A DNA stretch of 64,000 bases from Flavobacterium collinsii (GTDB lineage Bacteria; Bacteroidota; Bacteroidia; Flavobacteriales; Flavobacteriaceae): positions 1-64,000 of the forward strand of contig NZ_CADCST010000062.1 in assembly GCF_902804485.1 (NCBI RefSeq). Reading direction: 5' to 3'. Positions 43,692 through 53,340 of this stretch are shown here, piece after piece. Under the pieces are notes generated by a model. That model saw only the letters and a program-made list of their open reading frames with translations. It was not told the origin of the DNA and searched no databases. The position numbers were made by a program, and so were the translations under genes. The number at the start of each line of letters is the position of its first letter. The first letter of the stretch is position 1.

Positions 43692-44747
43692 TTATTTTTT
43701 CTTCAATTTGTAATGGATGTCCGATTGTTGTCTTAAAACTTCGGCACTTCTTTCAGGGGTAATGTCTCTTTGGGATTCGCCTAACATTTCATAACCAACC
43801 ATAAATTTCTTTACTGTCGCTGATCGCAACAAAGGCGGATAAAAATGCATGTGAAAATGCCATTCCGGATGCTCTAAACTATCTGTAGGAGACTGATGAA
43901 TTCCTGACGAATAAGGGAAAGAAGTACTAAATAAATTATCGTATTTGATGGTTAGTTGTTTTAAAATCACTGCAAAGGAATTGGTTTCTTCTTCCGTAAA
44001 ATCAGTAATTTTATTCAGAACTCTTTTGCTTACAATCATAGTTTCATAAGGCCATGTTGCCCAAAACGGAACGAGAGCAATAAAGTCATCGTTTTCGATT
44101 ACCACACGATCCCCCGTTCTTAATTCAGCCTGAATATAATCCTGAAGTAGTGTTCGGTTGTTTTTATCAAAGTACGATTTCAGGCTGTTTTGTGTTTTTT
44201 CAACCTGAGTTGGAAGTGATGACTGTGCCCAGATTTGTCCATGAGGATGGGGATTACTGCAGCCCATAATACTTCCTTTGTTTTCAAAAATCTGAACGTG
44301 ATTGATGTATTTGATACTTCCCAGATCAGTGTATTCTTTTTGCCAGATTTTAATAATGTTTTCAATTGCACCAATTTCCATCTCCGGCAAAGTAAGGTCG
44401 TGCCTTGGCGAAAAGCAGACTACTCTGGAAATTCCCTGCTCGGGTTTTGCTTTAAAAAAGGTGTGTTTGATATCTTCTTCAAATATAATTTCGTCCTGCT
44501 TCATAGCGGCAAAATCATTTTCAAAGACAAAGCTGTCTTTGTAGGTCGGATTATGTTCCCCATTAGCACGAACGTTGCCTGGACATAAGTAACAGGTTGG
44601 GTCATGCTCTGGAAGAGTTTCGGTTGCAAGGGTCTCGTTTTGCCCTTGCCACGGACGTTTAGCACGGTGTGGTGATACTAAAATCCATTCGTTTAGTAAT
44701 GGATTGAAACGTCTGTGTGGATCTTCGTTAATGTCAAAATTTTTCAT
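43692..44747 (-). CDS. galT: UDP-glucose--hexose-1-phosphate uridylyltransferase
   Basis: A 351-residue Leloir-pathway enzyme that exchanges UDP between glucose-1-phosphate and galactose-1-phosphate. Motifs: CYLCPGN zinc ligands, NGEHNPTY, SNPHPHGQIWAQ with the nucleophilic His, and WHFHMHFYPP near the C-terminus. It follows galK by 17 nt. Confidence 0.96.
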   Translation of the reverse strand: MKNFDINEDPHRRFNPLLNEWILVSPHRAKRPWQGQNETLATETLPEHDPTCYLCPGNVRANGEHNPTYKDSFVFENDFAAMKQDEIIFEEDIKHTFFKAKPEQGISRVVCFSPRHDLTLPEMEIGAIENIIKIWQKEYTDLGSIKYINHVQIFENKGSIMGCSNPHPHGQIWAQSSLPTQVEKTQNSLKSYFDKNNRTLLQDYIQAELRTGDRVVIENDDFIALVPFWATWPYETMIVSKRVLNKITDFTEEETNSFAVILKQLTIKYDNLFSTSFPYSSGIHQSPTDSLEHPEWHFHMHFYPPLLRSATVKKFMVGYEMLGESQRDITPERSAEVLRQQSDIHYKLKKK

Positions 44748-44764
44748 TTGTAGTTTTTATGATA

Positions 44765-45925
44765 TTAAAGTAGTCTTGTTCCGTTAGATATTGTTACATC
44801 ATAGAATTTTAATTCAATCCCAAATGTATTTAAATAAAGATTTGAAAACTTGTTTTTTACCTCATTTTCATACCCTTTTTTAATAAAATTGATGGTGCAC
44901 CCCCCAAAACCACCCCCCATTAGGCGTGACCCAACAATAAAATCATTTGTTTTTGCATTATTTACGAGCATATCCAGCTCGGGACAACTTACTTCGTATT
45001 CTTGTGATAAACCATAATGTGCTTCAAAAAGCAATTGTCCTAAAAGTTCAATATTTCCCTGATCTAAAGCTTCGCAGGCCTTTACTACGCGGTTAATTTC
45101 CTTTACGACAAAATGTACTCTTTTAAAAACCGTTGGTGTCATTTGATCCTGAATGCTCAAAAGCTGTTCTTCGGTACAATCTCTAAAGCTTTTTATTTGT
45201 GGAAAATGATGTTTTATAATCGTTAGACCTTGTTCGCACTCCAGTCTTCTGGTATTGTATTCAGAGGTAAAAAGGGAATGTTTTACATTACTGTCGAATA
45301 AAACCAGAGCATAATCTTTAAAATCAGCATTGTGATATTCAAAATCCAGCGTATTACAATCTAGCTTTATAACCTTGTTTTCAAGACCATGAACGCTTGA
45401 AAACTGATCCATAATACCACAATTGATACCCACCCAGTGTTCGGCCTTTTGTCCTAGTAAAGCGATGTCGGTTTTTTTGATTTTTAAATCGAAGAGTGCT
45501 GTGATTCCGAAAATCATTCCGCATTCTAAAGCCGCCGAAGAAGATAAACCTGAACCCACCGGAATGTTACTGCTAAAAACACAGTTGAAACCTTCGAATA
45601 CAAAACCGTTCTCTTGTAATTGCTTGATTACACCACGAAGATAATTCGTCCAGACATCGTCACTTAAACGGATTTCTGCTTTTAAATCAATTTCAAACGC
45701 TTCGTTCAAATCGATGGCAATTATTTTAGAACTGTTGGAGTTGTTTTTCTCAAAGGCAAAACAAATTATTTTGTCAATGGCCGCTGGTAAAACATAGCCG
45801 TCATTGTAATCAATATGTTCTCCGATAATATTGATCCTTCCGGGAGAGAGCACGACTTTTTGAGGAGCCGATCCGAACGACTTTTCAAAAAAGGCGATTG
45901 TGTTTTGTATTAGAATATCATTCAT
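44765..45925 (-). CDS. galK: Galactokinase
   Basis: A 386-residue GHMP kinase that phosphorylates galactose at C1. The galactokinase signature GRINIIGEHIDYNDGYVLPAAI, the ATP loop PVGSGLSSSAALE, NCGIMDQFSS and the C-terminal GSRLMGGGFGGCTI are all present. It lies between galM and galT in one operon. Confidence 0.96.
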   Translation of the reverse strand: MNDILIQNTIAFFEKSFGSAPQKVVLSPGRINIIGEHIDYNDGYVLPAAIDKIICFAFEKNNSNSSKIIAIDLNEAFEIDLKAEIRLSDDVWTNYLRGVIKQLQENGFVFEGFNCVFSSNIPVGSGLSSSAALECGMIFGITALFDLKIKKTDIALLGQKAEHWVGINCGIMDQFSSVHGLENKVIKLDCNTLDFEYHNADFKDYALVLFDSNVKHSLFTSEYNTRRLECEQGLTIIKHHFPQIKSFRDCTEEQLLSIQDQMTPTVFKRVHFVVKEINRVVKACEALDQGNIELLGQLLFEAHYGLSQEYEVSCPELDMLVNNAKTNDFIVGSRLMGGGFGGCTINFIKKGYENEVKNKFSNLYLNTFGIELKFYDVTISNGTRLL

Positions 45926-45976
45926 TATGTTGGGGTTGAAAGAAATAGCTTGTAATTCTGGTTGTCTTTTTAACAG

Positions 45977-47032
45977 TTAGTTGATGTTTTCAAATTGGTA
46001 AAGGGTTTTGTGGTGATAGGTTTCGCCTTTTTTTAAAACCGAATTCGGAAAATGTCTGTGGTTAGGTGCATCCGGAAAGTTTTGTGTTTCGAAACAAATT
46101 CCGCTAAATGGGTGGTAAGTTGCATTTTCTTTTCCTTTTAAAGTATTAAAACAGTTCCCGCCTACATAAATATGAACGCTGGGCTGATTGGTAAAAACCT
46201 TCATCTGCAGATTGTTTTTAGCACTGGATAAAATGGCAGCGACCTTATTTTCTGACTCAATTACAAAAGAATTGTCAATTGATTCCGGACACTTTTTAAG
46301 CACTCTAAAATCAAAATCATGTTGAGAAAGAGCGATGAAATTTCCTGTTGGGATATTCTCAGCATTAGTTTCTAATATTTGATCAGAATCAATAAATAGC
46401 ATTTGATTTGACAGGTCCGCATCATGTCCGTCAAGATTAAAATAACTGTGATGCGTAAGATTTACGACAGTATCTTTGGTTGAGGTGGCTGTATATTCTA
46501 ATTTTAATTCGTTTTCTTCCGTTAAAGTATAGGTCAAATCAACTTGTAAAGCTCCCGGGTAATGCTCTTCTAAATCTTCACTTAAAAGACTTAAAGTTAA
46601 CGAAGGATTATCGCCGGAAGTAATATGGGTAATGTTCCATATTTTTTGTCCAAAGCCAACGTTTCCACCATGTAAAGCATTACCGTTACTATTGGTATTC
46701 AGTTGAAAGGTTTTATCGTTTAAAGCAAAAGCACCTTTATCGATTCGTCCGGCGTAACGCCCAACAGTAGTCCCGAAGTAAGGAGCACTTGGCAAATTAT
46801 AAGAAGCCAGATAAGATTGCAAAGTATCGAAACCTAAAACTACATCAACAAGTCCGACCGTTGCAACCGGAATTTGGAGAGAGGTTAATGTCGCACCGTA
46901 ATTGATAATTTGTGCTTTCATCCCGTTTTTATTACATAATTCAAAAGAAAGAATTTCTTCGTTATCGGGTAATAAACCAAATGATTTCATGGCAGATTTA
47001 TCCAGAATATGTGATATACGTTTTATTTCCAT
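45977..47032 (-). CDS. galM: Aldose 1-epimerase (galactose mutarotase)
   Basis: About 351 residues from ATG 47032 (MEIKRISHIL); the open frame continues 41 codons further into the divergent promoter region, but that would make it overlong. Motifs: GRYAGRIDKGAF, NGNALHGGNVGF, THHSYFNLDGH with the catalytic His, and FSGICFETQNFPDAPN with the Glu base. Interconverts alpha- and beta-galactose for galactokinase. First gene of the gal operon. Confidence 0.93.
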   Translation of the reverse strand: MEIKRISHILDKSAMKSFGLLPDNEEILSFELCNKNGMKAQIINYGATLTSLQIPVATVGLVDVVLGFDTLQSYLASYNLPSAPYFGTTVGRYAGRIDKGAFALNDKTFQLNTNSNGNALHGGNVGFGQKIWNITHITSGDNPSLTLSLLSEDLEEHYPGALQVDLTYTLTEENELKLEYTATSTKDTVVNLTHHSYFNLDGHDADLSNQMLFIDSDQILETNAENIPTGNFIALSQHDFDFRVLKKCPESIDNSFVIESENKVAAILSSAKNNLQMKVFTNQPSVHIYVGGNCFNTLKGKENATYHPFSGICFETQNFPDAPNHRHFPNSVLKKGETYHHKTLYQFENIN

Positions 47033-47086
47033 ATTTTTTTTACCAAAAATGAAATCCAAAAATAGAAACAATATCTGTTTTTGCAT

Positions 47087-47102
47087 ACCAGTACCTACCA
47101 GT
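47087..47102. promoter_or_regulatory. Candidate operator: two ACCAGT copies 10 bp apart
   Basis: ACCAGT at 47087-47092 and 47097-47102 lie between the galM and GntR starts, in phase on one helix face. They resemble half sites (ACTGGT/ACCAGT) of HutC-type GntR operators but as a direct rather than inverted pair. Confidence 0.35.
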
Positions 47103-47134
47103 TTTTTGTATATTGCACCAAAATCCATTTTTGT

Positions 47135-48133
47135 ATGAACATAATTTCCATTCAAAGTAATATTGGTTTGCCCAAATACAAACAGATAATTATGTCTGTT
47201 GAAAAAGCAATTGAAGAAGAAAAATTGGTAAAAGGCGATCGGCTTCCGTCAGTAAATAAAGTTTGTCTGGCTTTTTCGTTGTCGCGAGATACGGTATTAT
47301 TAGGTTATGATGAGCTCAAAAAAAGGGGGATTATTTATGCCATTCCGGGCAAGGGTTACTATGTTAAAAGCGTTGAAATCAACATCAAACAGAAGATTTT
47401 TTTACTGTTTGATGAGTTAAACAGTTTTAAAGAAGACATCTACAATTCGTTCATAAAAAATATTGGAAAAAATGTTCAGGTCGATATTTTCTTTCATCAT
47501 TTTAATGTTCAGGTATTTCAAAAACTGATTACTGACAGTAACGGAAATTATACAAAATACATTATAATGCCCACCAATTTAACCGATGTGACCGATGCGA
47601 TAAAAAACCTACCAGTAGGGGAAGTTATCATACTGGATCAAACCAATCCGGATCTAAAATCGTATCCGGCGATCTATCAAAATCACGAGAAAGATATTTT
47701 CGAAGGTTTAACTAAAGGAAAAGCGAGAATGAATAAGTATAAGAAGCTCATTTTGATTTTCCCAGGATTTAGAGAACCATTGGGAATGAAAACCGGTTTT
47801 ATTGCTTTTTGTACGAAGTATGATCTTAACCATGATGTTATCACCGAATTTACAAACGGCGAGATTAGTGTAGGGGATTTGTACATTATTCCAAACGATC
47901 GTGATTTGGTTCGTGTAATTGAAAATGCAAGATCGCAAAGTCTAAAACTCGGAACCGATTTTGGGATTATTTCCTATAATGAAACTCCTTTAAAAAAGGT
48001 TGTTGCCAATGGCATTACCACCATTTCAACTGATTTTGAAATGATGGGAGAAATTTTGGCCAATATGGTATTACTGGGGCACAAGGAACAAATAGAAAAT
48101 AAATCGTCTCTACTGATTCGAAACTCATTATGA
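47135..48133 (+). CDS. GntR-family regulator with sugar-binding domain
   Basis: A 332-residue regulator starting at ATG 47135 (an upstream in-frame TTG at 47081 is unlikely). Residues 10-75 form the GntR winged helix (KGDRLPSVNKVCLAFSLSRDTVLLGYDELKKRGIIYAIPGKGYYV). The rest resembles a periplasmic-binding-protein/LacI-type effector domain. Divergent from galM, so it probably senses galactose or a derivative and controls the gal operon. Confidence 0.85.
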   Translation: MNIISIQSNIGLPKYKQIIMSVEKAIEEEKLVKGDRLPSVNKVCLAFSLSRDTVLLGYDELKKRGIIYAIPGKGYYVKSVEINIKQKIFLLFDELNSFKEDIYNSFIKNIGKNVQVDIFFHHFNVQVFQKLITDSNGNYTKYIIMPTNLTDVTDAIKNLPVGEVIILDQTNPDLKSYPAIYQNHEKDIFEGLTKGKARMNKYKKLILIFPGFREPLGMKTGFIAFCTKYDLNHDVITEFTNGEISVGDLYIIPNDRDLVRVIENARSQSLKLGTDFGIISYNETPLKKVVANGITTISTDFEMMGEILANMVLLGHKEQIENKSSLLIRNSL

Positions 48134-48213
48134 TTTTTTTTAGTTTTTGTACAATTATTTGGGCTGTGCCGTAAAATTTCAAGTTTATTTTTTGAGACCG
48201 TACCGCCAGACTT

Positions 48214-48903
48214 TTACAAGTTCAAAACAAAATTGTTGCGTAATTTTTCCTCGTATTTTTCCTTATTGAAGGTGTAGAGATAAGAACCTTTTCGGGAAGA
48301 CTGCATGTCTTTTTCGTCCAGTTTGTTCAGAATCTCCATCGAATTAATTTTGCTGATAAAGTTTCGTTTGTCTAATTCTTTACTCAAAATAGCTTCATAT
48401 AACTCTAATAATTGGCGCATCGTGAATTTCTCAGGAAGTAATTCAAAACCAATTGGTTTGATCGAAGTTTTGTAGCGTAATATTTTAATGGCCTGCTCTA
48501 CCATTTCGTTATGATCAAAAATTAAACTTGGTGCCTCGGCAACACTAAACCATTGGGCATGGTAGTTTTTAATTAGCTCGGCATTGTGGTTTTCAATATT
48601 AATCAAAGCATAATACGAAACCGAAATGGTTCTTTCTGCCGGGTCACGATCAATGTCGCTGTAAGCATATAATTGCTCCATATAAACATCGTGTAAACCT
48701 GTATAAGTATTTAAAACTCTTATCGCGGCATTGTTCAGTACTTCATCTTGTTTTAATAAACCTCCCATCAATGACCATTTGCCTTTTTCCGGTTCAAAGC
48801 CTCTTTTGATTAAAAGAATTTTCAAACCTTCACGATCAAATCCAAAAATAATGCAATCTACTGCTAATAAAACTTTATCTGCAGTACTATAACTGTTAAG
48901 CAT
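48214..48903 (-). CDS. NUDIX-domain transcriptional regulator (NrtR/AraR-like)
   Basis: A 229-residue protein from ATG 48903 (the longer frame begins at TTG). The NUDIX fold is clear, but the box reads G..KQDEVLNNAAIRVLNTYTGL, so the REXXEE metal-binding glutamates are gone and hydrolase activity is unlikely. A C-terminal winged-helix region (about 145-225, FTMRQLLELYEAIL...RNFISKI) follows. Bacteroidota relatives regulate sugar-use genes, for example arabinose. Its target here may be the gal genes or itself. Confidence 0.83.
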   Translation of the reverse strand: MLNSYSTADKVLLAVDCIIFGFDREGLKILLIKRGFEPEKGKWSLMGGLLKQDEVLNNAAIRVLNTYTGLHDVYMEQLYAYSDIDRDPAERTISVSYYALINIENHNAELIKNYHAQWFSVAEAPSLIFDHNEMVEQAIKILRYKTSIKPIGFELLPEKFTMRQLLELYEAILSKELDKRNFISKINSMEILNKLDEKDMQSSRKGSYLYTFNKEKYEEKLRNNFVLNL

Positions 48904-48981
48904 ATTCAAATTTTTAGTGGTAAATATTTAAGCCCTTTAATTTTGTTATTCAATTTATTAAATGTCGTATTTGCATTTAAA

Positions 48982-49008
48982 AATGTAACCTTTTGTAAAA
49001 GTTACATT
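48982..49008. promoter_or_regulatory. Palindromic candidate operator upstream of the NUDIX regulator gene
   Basis: AATGTAAC and GTTACATT are exact 8-bp complementary arms separated by 12 nt or less, just downstream of the predicted -7 box at 49012-49019. A second pair TTTTGTA/TACAAAA (48991-48997, 49010-49016) overlaps it. Position fits autorepression. Confidence 0.55.
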
Positions 49009-49011
49009 CTA

Positions 49012-49019
49012 CAAAAGTA
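49012..49019 (-). promoter_or_regulatory. -7 box TACTTTTG for the NUDIX regulator gene
   Basis: TAnnTTTG match on the minus strand about 110 nt upstream of the ATG, adjacent to the palindrome. Confidence 0.45.
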
Positions 49020-49549
49020 ATGGTTTTTTGATGCTAAAATCATTATCAAAGCGATCATTTTTTAACTTTTTTTACGAGTTTTTTTGAATAAAACGCCTAT
49101 TTATACTGCAAAGCGTCATTTTTACGCAATCAAAAAGGAGGAAATTTCTTTCTTTATGAAAAATCCTTTAAAGATTATTTTGAGGATAAATTGATTTTGT
49201 TAAACCTGATTTTGACCTCGACCCGGAAATGAAATGCTGTTAGCAATACCAATTTTAGAATCCGCGAATGAATTGAAAAGGGCATCAGAGAAAAGAATGA
49301 AAAATCCTTAAAAAAAAGAAAAATGATCCTAACAGAAGTTCGTGAGAGATGGCGGATTTAGAGCTAAAAAACGTTGCTGAATTTCCTTACACAGTGGTAT
49401 TAAATACAGGCTTTAGCTCAGTAAAATGGAATATAAATTTACTTTTTTTGAAATTTTTAAAAGGCGAATAATCAGAATATTGCAAGTAATAGACTTAAAA
49501 ACACAGTATAAATTTTTAGCATTATTAATTTTATTTAGTCTAAATAAGA
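49020..49549. other. Gene-free 530-bp stretch
   Basis: No frame of coding character, RNA gene or repeat was recognised between the NUDIX promoter and the sigma-factor promoter. Short AT-rich frames only; a decayed gene cannot be excluded. Confidence 0.4.
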
Positions 49550-49557
49550 TAGTTTTG
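49550..49557 (+). promoter_or_regulatory. -7 box TAGTTTTG before the ECF sigma gene
   Basis: Consensus TAnnTTTG match ending 19 nt before the ATG at 49577; -33 region poor. Confidence 0.5.
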
Positions 49558-49576
49558 TGTCATAATTTTTATTTCT

Positions 49577-50164
49577 ATGGAAAAGCAATATCTAAACATT
49601 AATGCCAAAAACTTCCCGGAGATCTATGAATTGTATTGGAATGAGCTGTTTTGTTTTTGCAGGCACCATACAGGTGATGAAGAGGCTGCAAAAGAAATTG
49701 TTCAACAAATTTTCATCAGTATTTGGGAGAGACGGGAAAAACTACAAATTGAAACCTCGGTCAGAGCTTATTTATATGGTTCTCTAAAACTCAAAATACT
49801 GGAATACCATCGAAAGCAGGCTACCAAAAAGAAACATGAAAGTATTCATTTTGTTGAAATGAATAAAGTTTCTAACGATACCGAAGAGCATGTTTTATAT
49901 AAGGATTTGCTTCGGGAATTACAGCTTGCCATCAATACACTTCCGGAACGTTGTCGACAAGTATACTTAATGAGTAGAGAAGACGGGATGGACAATCGTT
50001 CTATTGCTGCCTCGCTTGTAATTACGGAGAAAGCTGTTGAAGGAAATATTACAAGAGCACTCCGACATATCCGTGACCGCTTAAAAGTTTTTCGCAGTTT
50101 ACTTCTTTTTTTTACTCCCCTGTGTAGGGTTAGCGAAGACTTGTGCAACTACATAATTACATAA
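49577..50164 (+). CDS. ECF RNA polymerase sigma factor (FecI-like)
   Basis: A 195-residue sigma-70 family protein of the extracytoplasmic type. Region 2 is YWNELFCFCRHHTGDEEAAKEIVQQIFISIWERRE; region 4 is LPERCRQVYLMSREDGMDNRSIAASLVITEKAVEGNITRALRHIRDRL. With the FecR-like protein 13 nt downstream and the TonB receptor beyond, it forms a surface-signalling set that activates the receptor gene on ligand binding. Confidence 0.93.
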   Translation: MEKQYLNINAKNFPEIYELYWNELFCFCRHHTGDEEAAKEIVQQIFISIWERREKLQIETSVRAYLYGSLKLKILEYHRKQATKKKHESIHFVEMNKVSNDTEEHVLYKDLLRELQLAINTLPERCRQVYLMSREDGMDNRSIAASLVITEKAVEGNITRALRHIRDRLKVFRSLLLFFTPLCRVSEDLCNYIIT

Positions 50165-50177
50165 CAAAACCAAGACT

Positions 50178-50837
50178 GTGTTTATTACATCCGATTTATT
50201 AGAAAAATATGCGCGAAAGGAATGCGATGCCACCGAAAGGGTACTGGTTGAACAATGGTTAAATGTTATAGATTTAGAACGTGAGGTTATAACTTCTCCC
50301 CAGCGACAGGGATTAAAAGAAGAAATCTGGAACAATATTGCTGCCAGAACGATTCTTGTAAAACCAAAATCTCAGAACAGATTCCTTTACGCCGTACTAA
50401 CCAGTGCGGCCTGCATGCTATTTGGCATTATAAGTTTACACTATTATAATTCGTCAACATTTGCTTCACATATTTTAGTGAACAATCTGAATGGGCAGGA
50501 GGCCAAGAAAATAAACATCGGTAATTTATCTTTTTTGATCGAGCCGGGCAGCATGTGCAACATTTCAATGGATTTTTTGGGTCAGGCAAACGATGTTAAG
50601 TTTTGTGGTGCTGTTTCGGTTAGTAGTGATTCGGCAACCTTACGGGAGTTTAGCATTGGTACAGGAACTTCGGGCTGCACCAATATTTATCAGGACAAGG
50701 TAAAATTACATAAAGGCCAAACGTATCTCGCTATGACAGATGCTGAGTATAACGTAATTACGGCAACCAGAGATGAAATAGCAGAAGGCCTGCCGAGAGT
50801 ATTTAGTTCAAGACTGTCGGAACGTTTTAATTTATAA
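50178..50837 (+). CDS. Short FecR-like anti-sigma factor
   Basis: A 219-residue protein beginning with GTG (50178). The cytoplasmic N-terminus (residues 1-65, LLEKYARKECDATERVLVEQWL) fits the FecR anti-sigma domain, a single membrane helix follows (about 68-90) and a reduced periplasmic domain of about 130 residues ends the protein; usual FecR proteins are 300-400 residues. Controls the preceding sigma factor in response to the receptor. Confidence 0.82.
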   Translation: MFITSDLLEKYARKECDATERVLVEQWLNVIDLEREVITSPQRQGLKEEIWNNIAARTILVKPKSQNRFLYAVLTSAACMLFGIISLHYYNSSTFASHILVNNLNGQEAKKINIGNLSFLIEPGSMCNISMDFLGQANDVKFCGAVSVSSDSATLREFSIGTGTSGCTNIYQDKVKLHKGQTYLAMTDAEYNVITATRDEIAEGLPRVFSSRLSERFNL

Positions 50838-50918
50838 GAAGTAATAAATAAGAAGAATAGATAAGGAAAACGATATAACTGAAATTAAAAAGTTATTGGT
50901 TTAGGGAATAAATTATCA

Positions 50919-53321
50919 ATGATGCAATTTAAAAGAATTTTTTTAACGGTCATTTTTATGATCGTAAGCACAACGGTTTACGGACAAAACGAAGGCAGTA
51001 CCAATTTTACAGGTTATATACTTGACGATGACAATCAGCCTGTGGCCGGTGCCGAGATTCAATTACAAAACATTGCTGCTGTAGCAAAAAGTAATAGCTT
51101 AGGAAAATTCGTTTTTCAAAATATTGCATCAGGAAAATACCGGTTAGTCGTATCGATGACGGGTTATCAAATCCGGGAAATGGCTGTTGTTGTCGGACAG
51201 AATCAAAAAGAAGAAATTGTTATAGCGTTAAAATCGAATTCGGTTGAGTTAAATTCTGTTGATTTGTTTGGCAAAACGATTGAAACCAAAATCAAAGAAC
51301 AGCCGTTTGCCGTTTCTGTCATCAATACAAAAAAACTGGCCGAAAGGGATGTTGACTTAAACCGATTGATGGACGGAACAGCTGGTGTTCGTGTGCAGGA
51401 ATCAGGTGGAATGGGATCTGAAACCAATTATTCAATTAATGGATTATCGGGTAAGGCAGTAAAGTTTTTTGTAGACGGAATTCCGATGGAAAATTTTGGA
51501 TCATCCTTTAGTATTAATAATTTTTCCATTAATACGCTGGAAAGAATCGAAATTTATAAGGGAGTTACTCCTGTTTCATTTGGTGCTGATGCACTTGGAG
51601 GTTCTGTAAATCTTGTTACCCGTACACGTCTTAAAAATTATATCGATGTATCGCAAACCATAGGTTCATTTAAGACGTATCGTTCGGCAATATCCGGAAG
51701 ATGGAGAAATGAATCCGGTTTTACTTTGCAAACCAATTCTTTTTTTAATTATTCAGACAATAATTATCCCGTTTGGGGACCAACCGTAGAAGTTGCAGGA
51801 GAAGACGGAAGACCTATTCCCGGTTATCCAAGATTTAGAAGATTTAATGACGATTATAAGTCTTACACTATTCGAACAGATATTGGGTTTACCAATGTCA
51901 AATGGGCCGATGCCCTGTTATTCGGTTTTACGATATCAGATCAGGACAGAGGAATACAGACAGGAAGAACAATGGCCTATGTATATGGTGATGTGCGCTA
52001 TAATGAAAAGTTTGTTATGCCATCTTTACGTTATTCTAAAAAAGGGTTTTTATTTTCAAATTTAAATGTGGACCTGTACGCTTCTGTAAATAAGTTACGA
52101 GGTACCACAACTGATACCAGCTCTTACAAATACAACTGGACAGGAAAACCTATCGGAACAGTAAATGGAGAATTGGGCGGAATCAGATCAGGAAAGTCAA
52201 TTTATTCGTTTCAGGACCATACGCAATTGGCCAGAGTTAATTTTGTATATCAGATAAAAGAAAATCAGGAGGTTAATTTAAATTATGTATTTACCGGTAC
52301 CAGAAGAAAGGGCAGTGACGCTATTGCCGAAGCCGAATGGACAGTTCCGCTCAGAGAACCGCAGGACCTGGATAAACATATTGCGGGTTTATCGTATGAG
52401 ATTACTTCTTTTGAAGATCGTTGGAAGAATGTTTTTTTTACAAAATATTTTGCTTACAATGCCAACGCCGCGGTATTTGATTATAACGGAGAAAGTTTGA
52501 AAGAAACATTTTATCAGCATACAAAAGATAATGCCTGGGCCTTTGGATACTCTTCTAAAGTACTGCTTCCAAAAGAATATACGATAAAGTTTTCGGTCGA
52601 AAATGCAGCCCGATTGCCCGAAGCGACAGAACTTTTGGGTAACGGTAATACGATTTTAAATGCGCCCAATTTAAAGCCTGAAAGAAGTTTCAATGTTAAT
52701 ACATCTATTCAGAAAACAATACATACTGCGGTCCAGAATGTAAATTTTGGTCTTAATGTGTTTTTTAGAGACACAAAAAATTTGATTTGGTTAGCTGAGG
52801 GAGATTTGATGGGAACCGCCCGCTACGAAAATTTAGGAAAAATACGAACCGTTGGAGTGGAGGCTGAGGTTAACTATGCTCGAAAGCAATGGATTGAAAC
52901 ATCAGTTAATTTTACTTATCAGGATATCCGAAATATGCAGCGTTTTGAGGAAAACGGTGCACCCAACCATGTTTATAAAGACAGATTGCGGAATACACCT
53001 TATTTAATGGCCAATGCGGAGGCAAGGTTACTCTTAGATCAGCTGTTTCAATTTACACCGAAAGTTTCCTTTTTTGCAAGTACACATTATGTACATCAGT
53101 ATTATTTGGGTTGGCCAAGCCTTGGAGCAGCACCCGAAAAAATGTACATCCCAAATCAGTTTGTCCAGGATGCCGGTTTGGGCTATACTTTTGGAAAAAA
53201 CGGACGTTACAGTGCCAATTTTGCCTGCCGCAATATTTTAGACAAGCAGGTTTACGATAATTTTCTGCTGCAAAAACCAGGTAGGTTTTTCAGTCTGAAA
53301 CTAAGATATTTTTTACAATAA
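50919..53321 (+). CDS. TonB-dependent outer-membrane receptor
   Basis: An 800-residue receptor: signal peptide to about residue 22, a carboxypeptidase-regulatory-like domain (about 28-110, TGYILDDDNQPVAGAEIQLQNI), plug (about 120-235, with VRVQESGGMGSETNYSINGL) and a 22-stranded barrel. The signalling extension typical of FecA is replaced by the regulatory-like domain, as is common in Bacteroidota. With a DUF4374 lipoprotein behind it, uptake of a siderophore or heme-type iron complex is likely. Confidence 0.93.
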   Translation: MMQFKRIFLTVIFMIVSTTVYGQNEGSTNFTGYILDDDNQPVAGAEIQLQNIAAVAKSNSLGKFVFQNIASGKYRLVVSMTGYQIREMAVVVGQNQKEEIVIALKSNSVELNSVDLFGKTIETKIKEQPFAVSVINTKKLAERDVDLNRLMDGTAGVRVQESGGMGSETNYSINGLSGKAVKFFVDGIPMENFGSSFSINNFSINTLERIEIYKGVTPVSFGADALGGSVNLVTRTRLKNYIDVSQTIGSFKTYRSAISGRWRNESGFTLQTNSFFNYSDNNYPVWGPTVEVAGEDGRPIPGYPRFRRFNDDYKSYTIRTDIGFTNVKWADALLFGFTISDQDRGIQTGRTMAYVYGDVRYNEKFVMPSLRYSKKGFLFSNLNVDLYASVNKLRGTTTDTSSYKYNWTGKPIGTVNGELGGIRSGKSIYSFQDHTQLARVNFVYQIKENQEVNLNYVFTGTRRKGSDAIAEAEWTVPLREPQDLDKHIAGLSYEITSFEDRWKNVFFTKYFAYNANAAVFDYNGESLKETFYQHTKDNAWAFGYSSKVLLPKEYTIKFSVENAARLPEATELLGNGNTILNAPNLKPERSFNVNTSIQKTIHTAVQNVNFGLNVFFRDTKNLIWLAEGDLMGTARYENLGKIRTVGVEAEVNYARKQWIETSVNFTYQDIRNMQRFEENGAPNHVYKDRLRNTPYLMANAEARLLLDQLFQFTPKVSFFASTHYVHQYYLGWPSLGAAPEKMYIPNQFVQDAGLGYTFGKNGRYSANFACRNILDKQVYDNFLLQKPGRFFSLKLRYFLQ

Positions 53322-53340
53322 CCAATTAAATTTAAATTCA

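Noticed and set aside
46000..47155. Long galM frame starting at 47155
   Set aside because: It would extend 41 residues into the divergent regulatory region; ATG 47032 gives a normal-length mutarotase.
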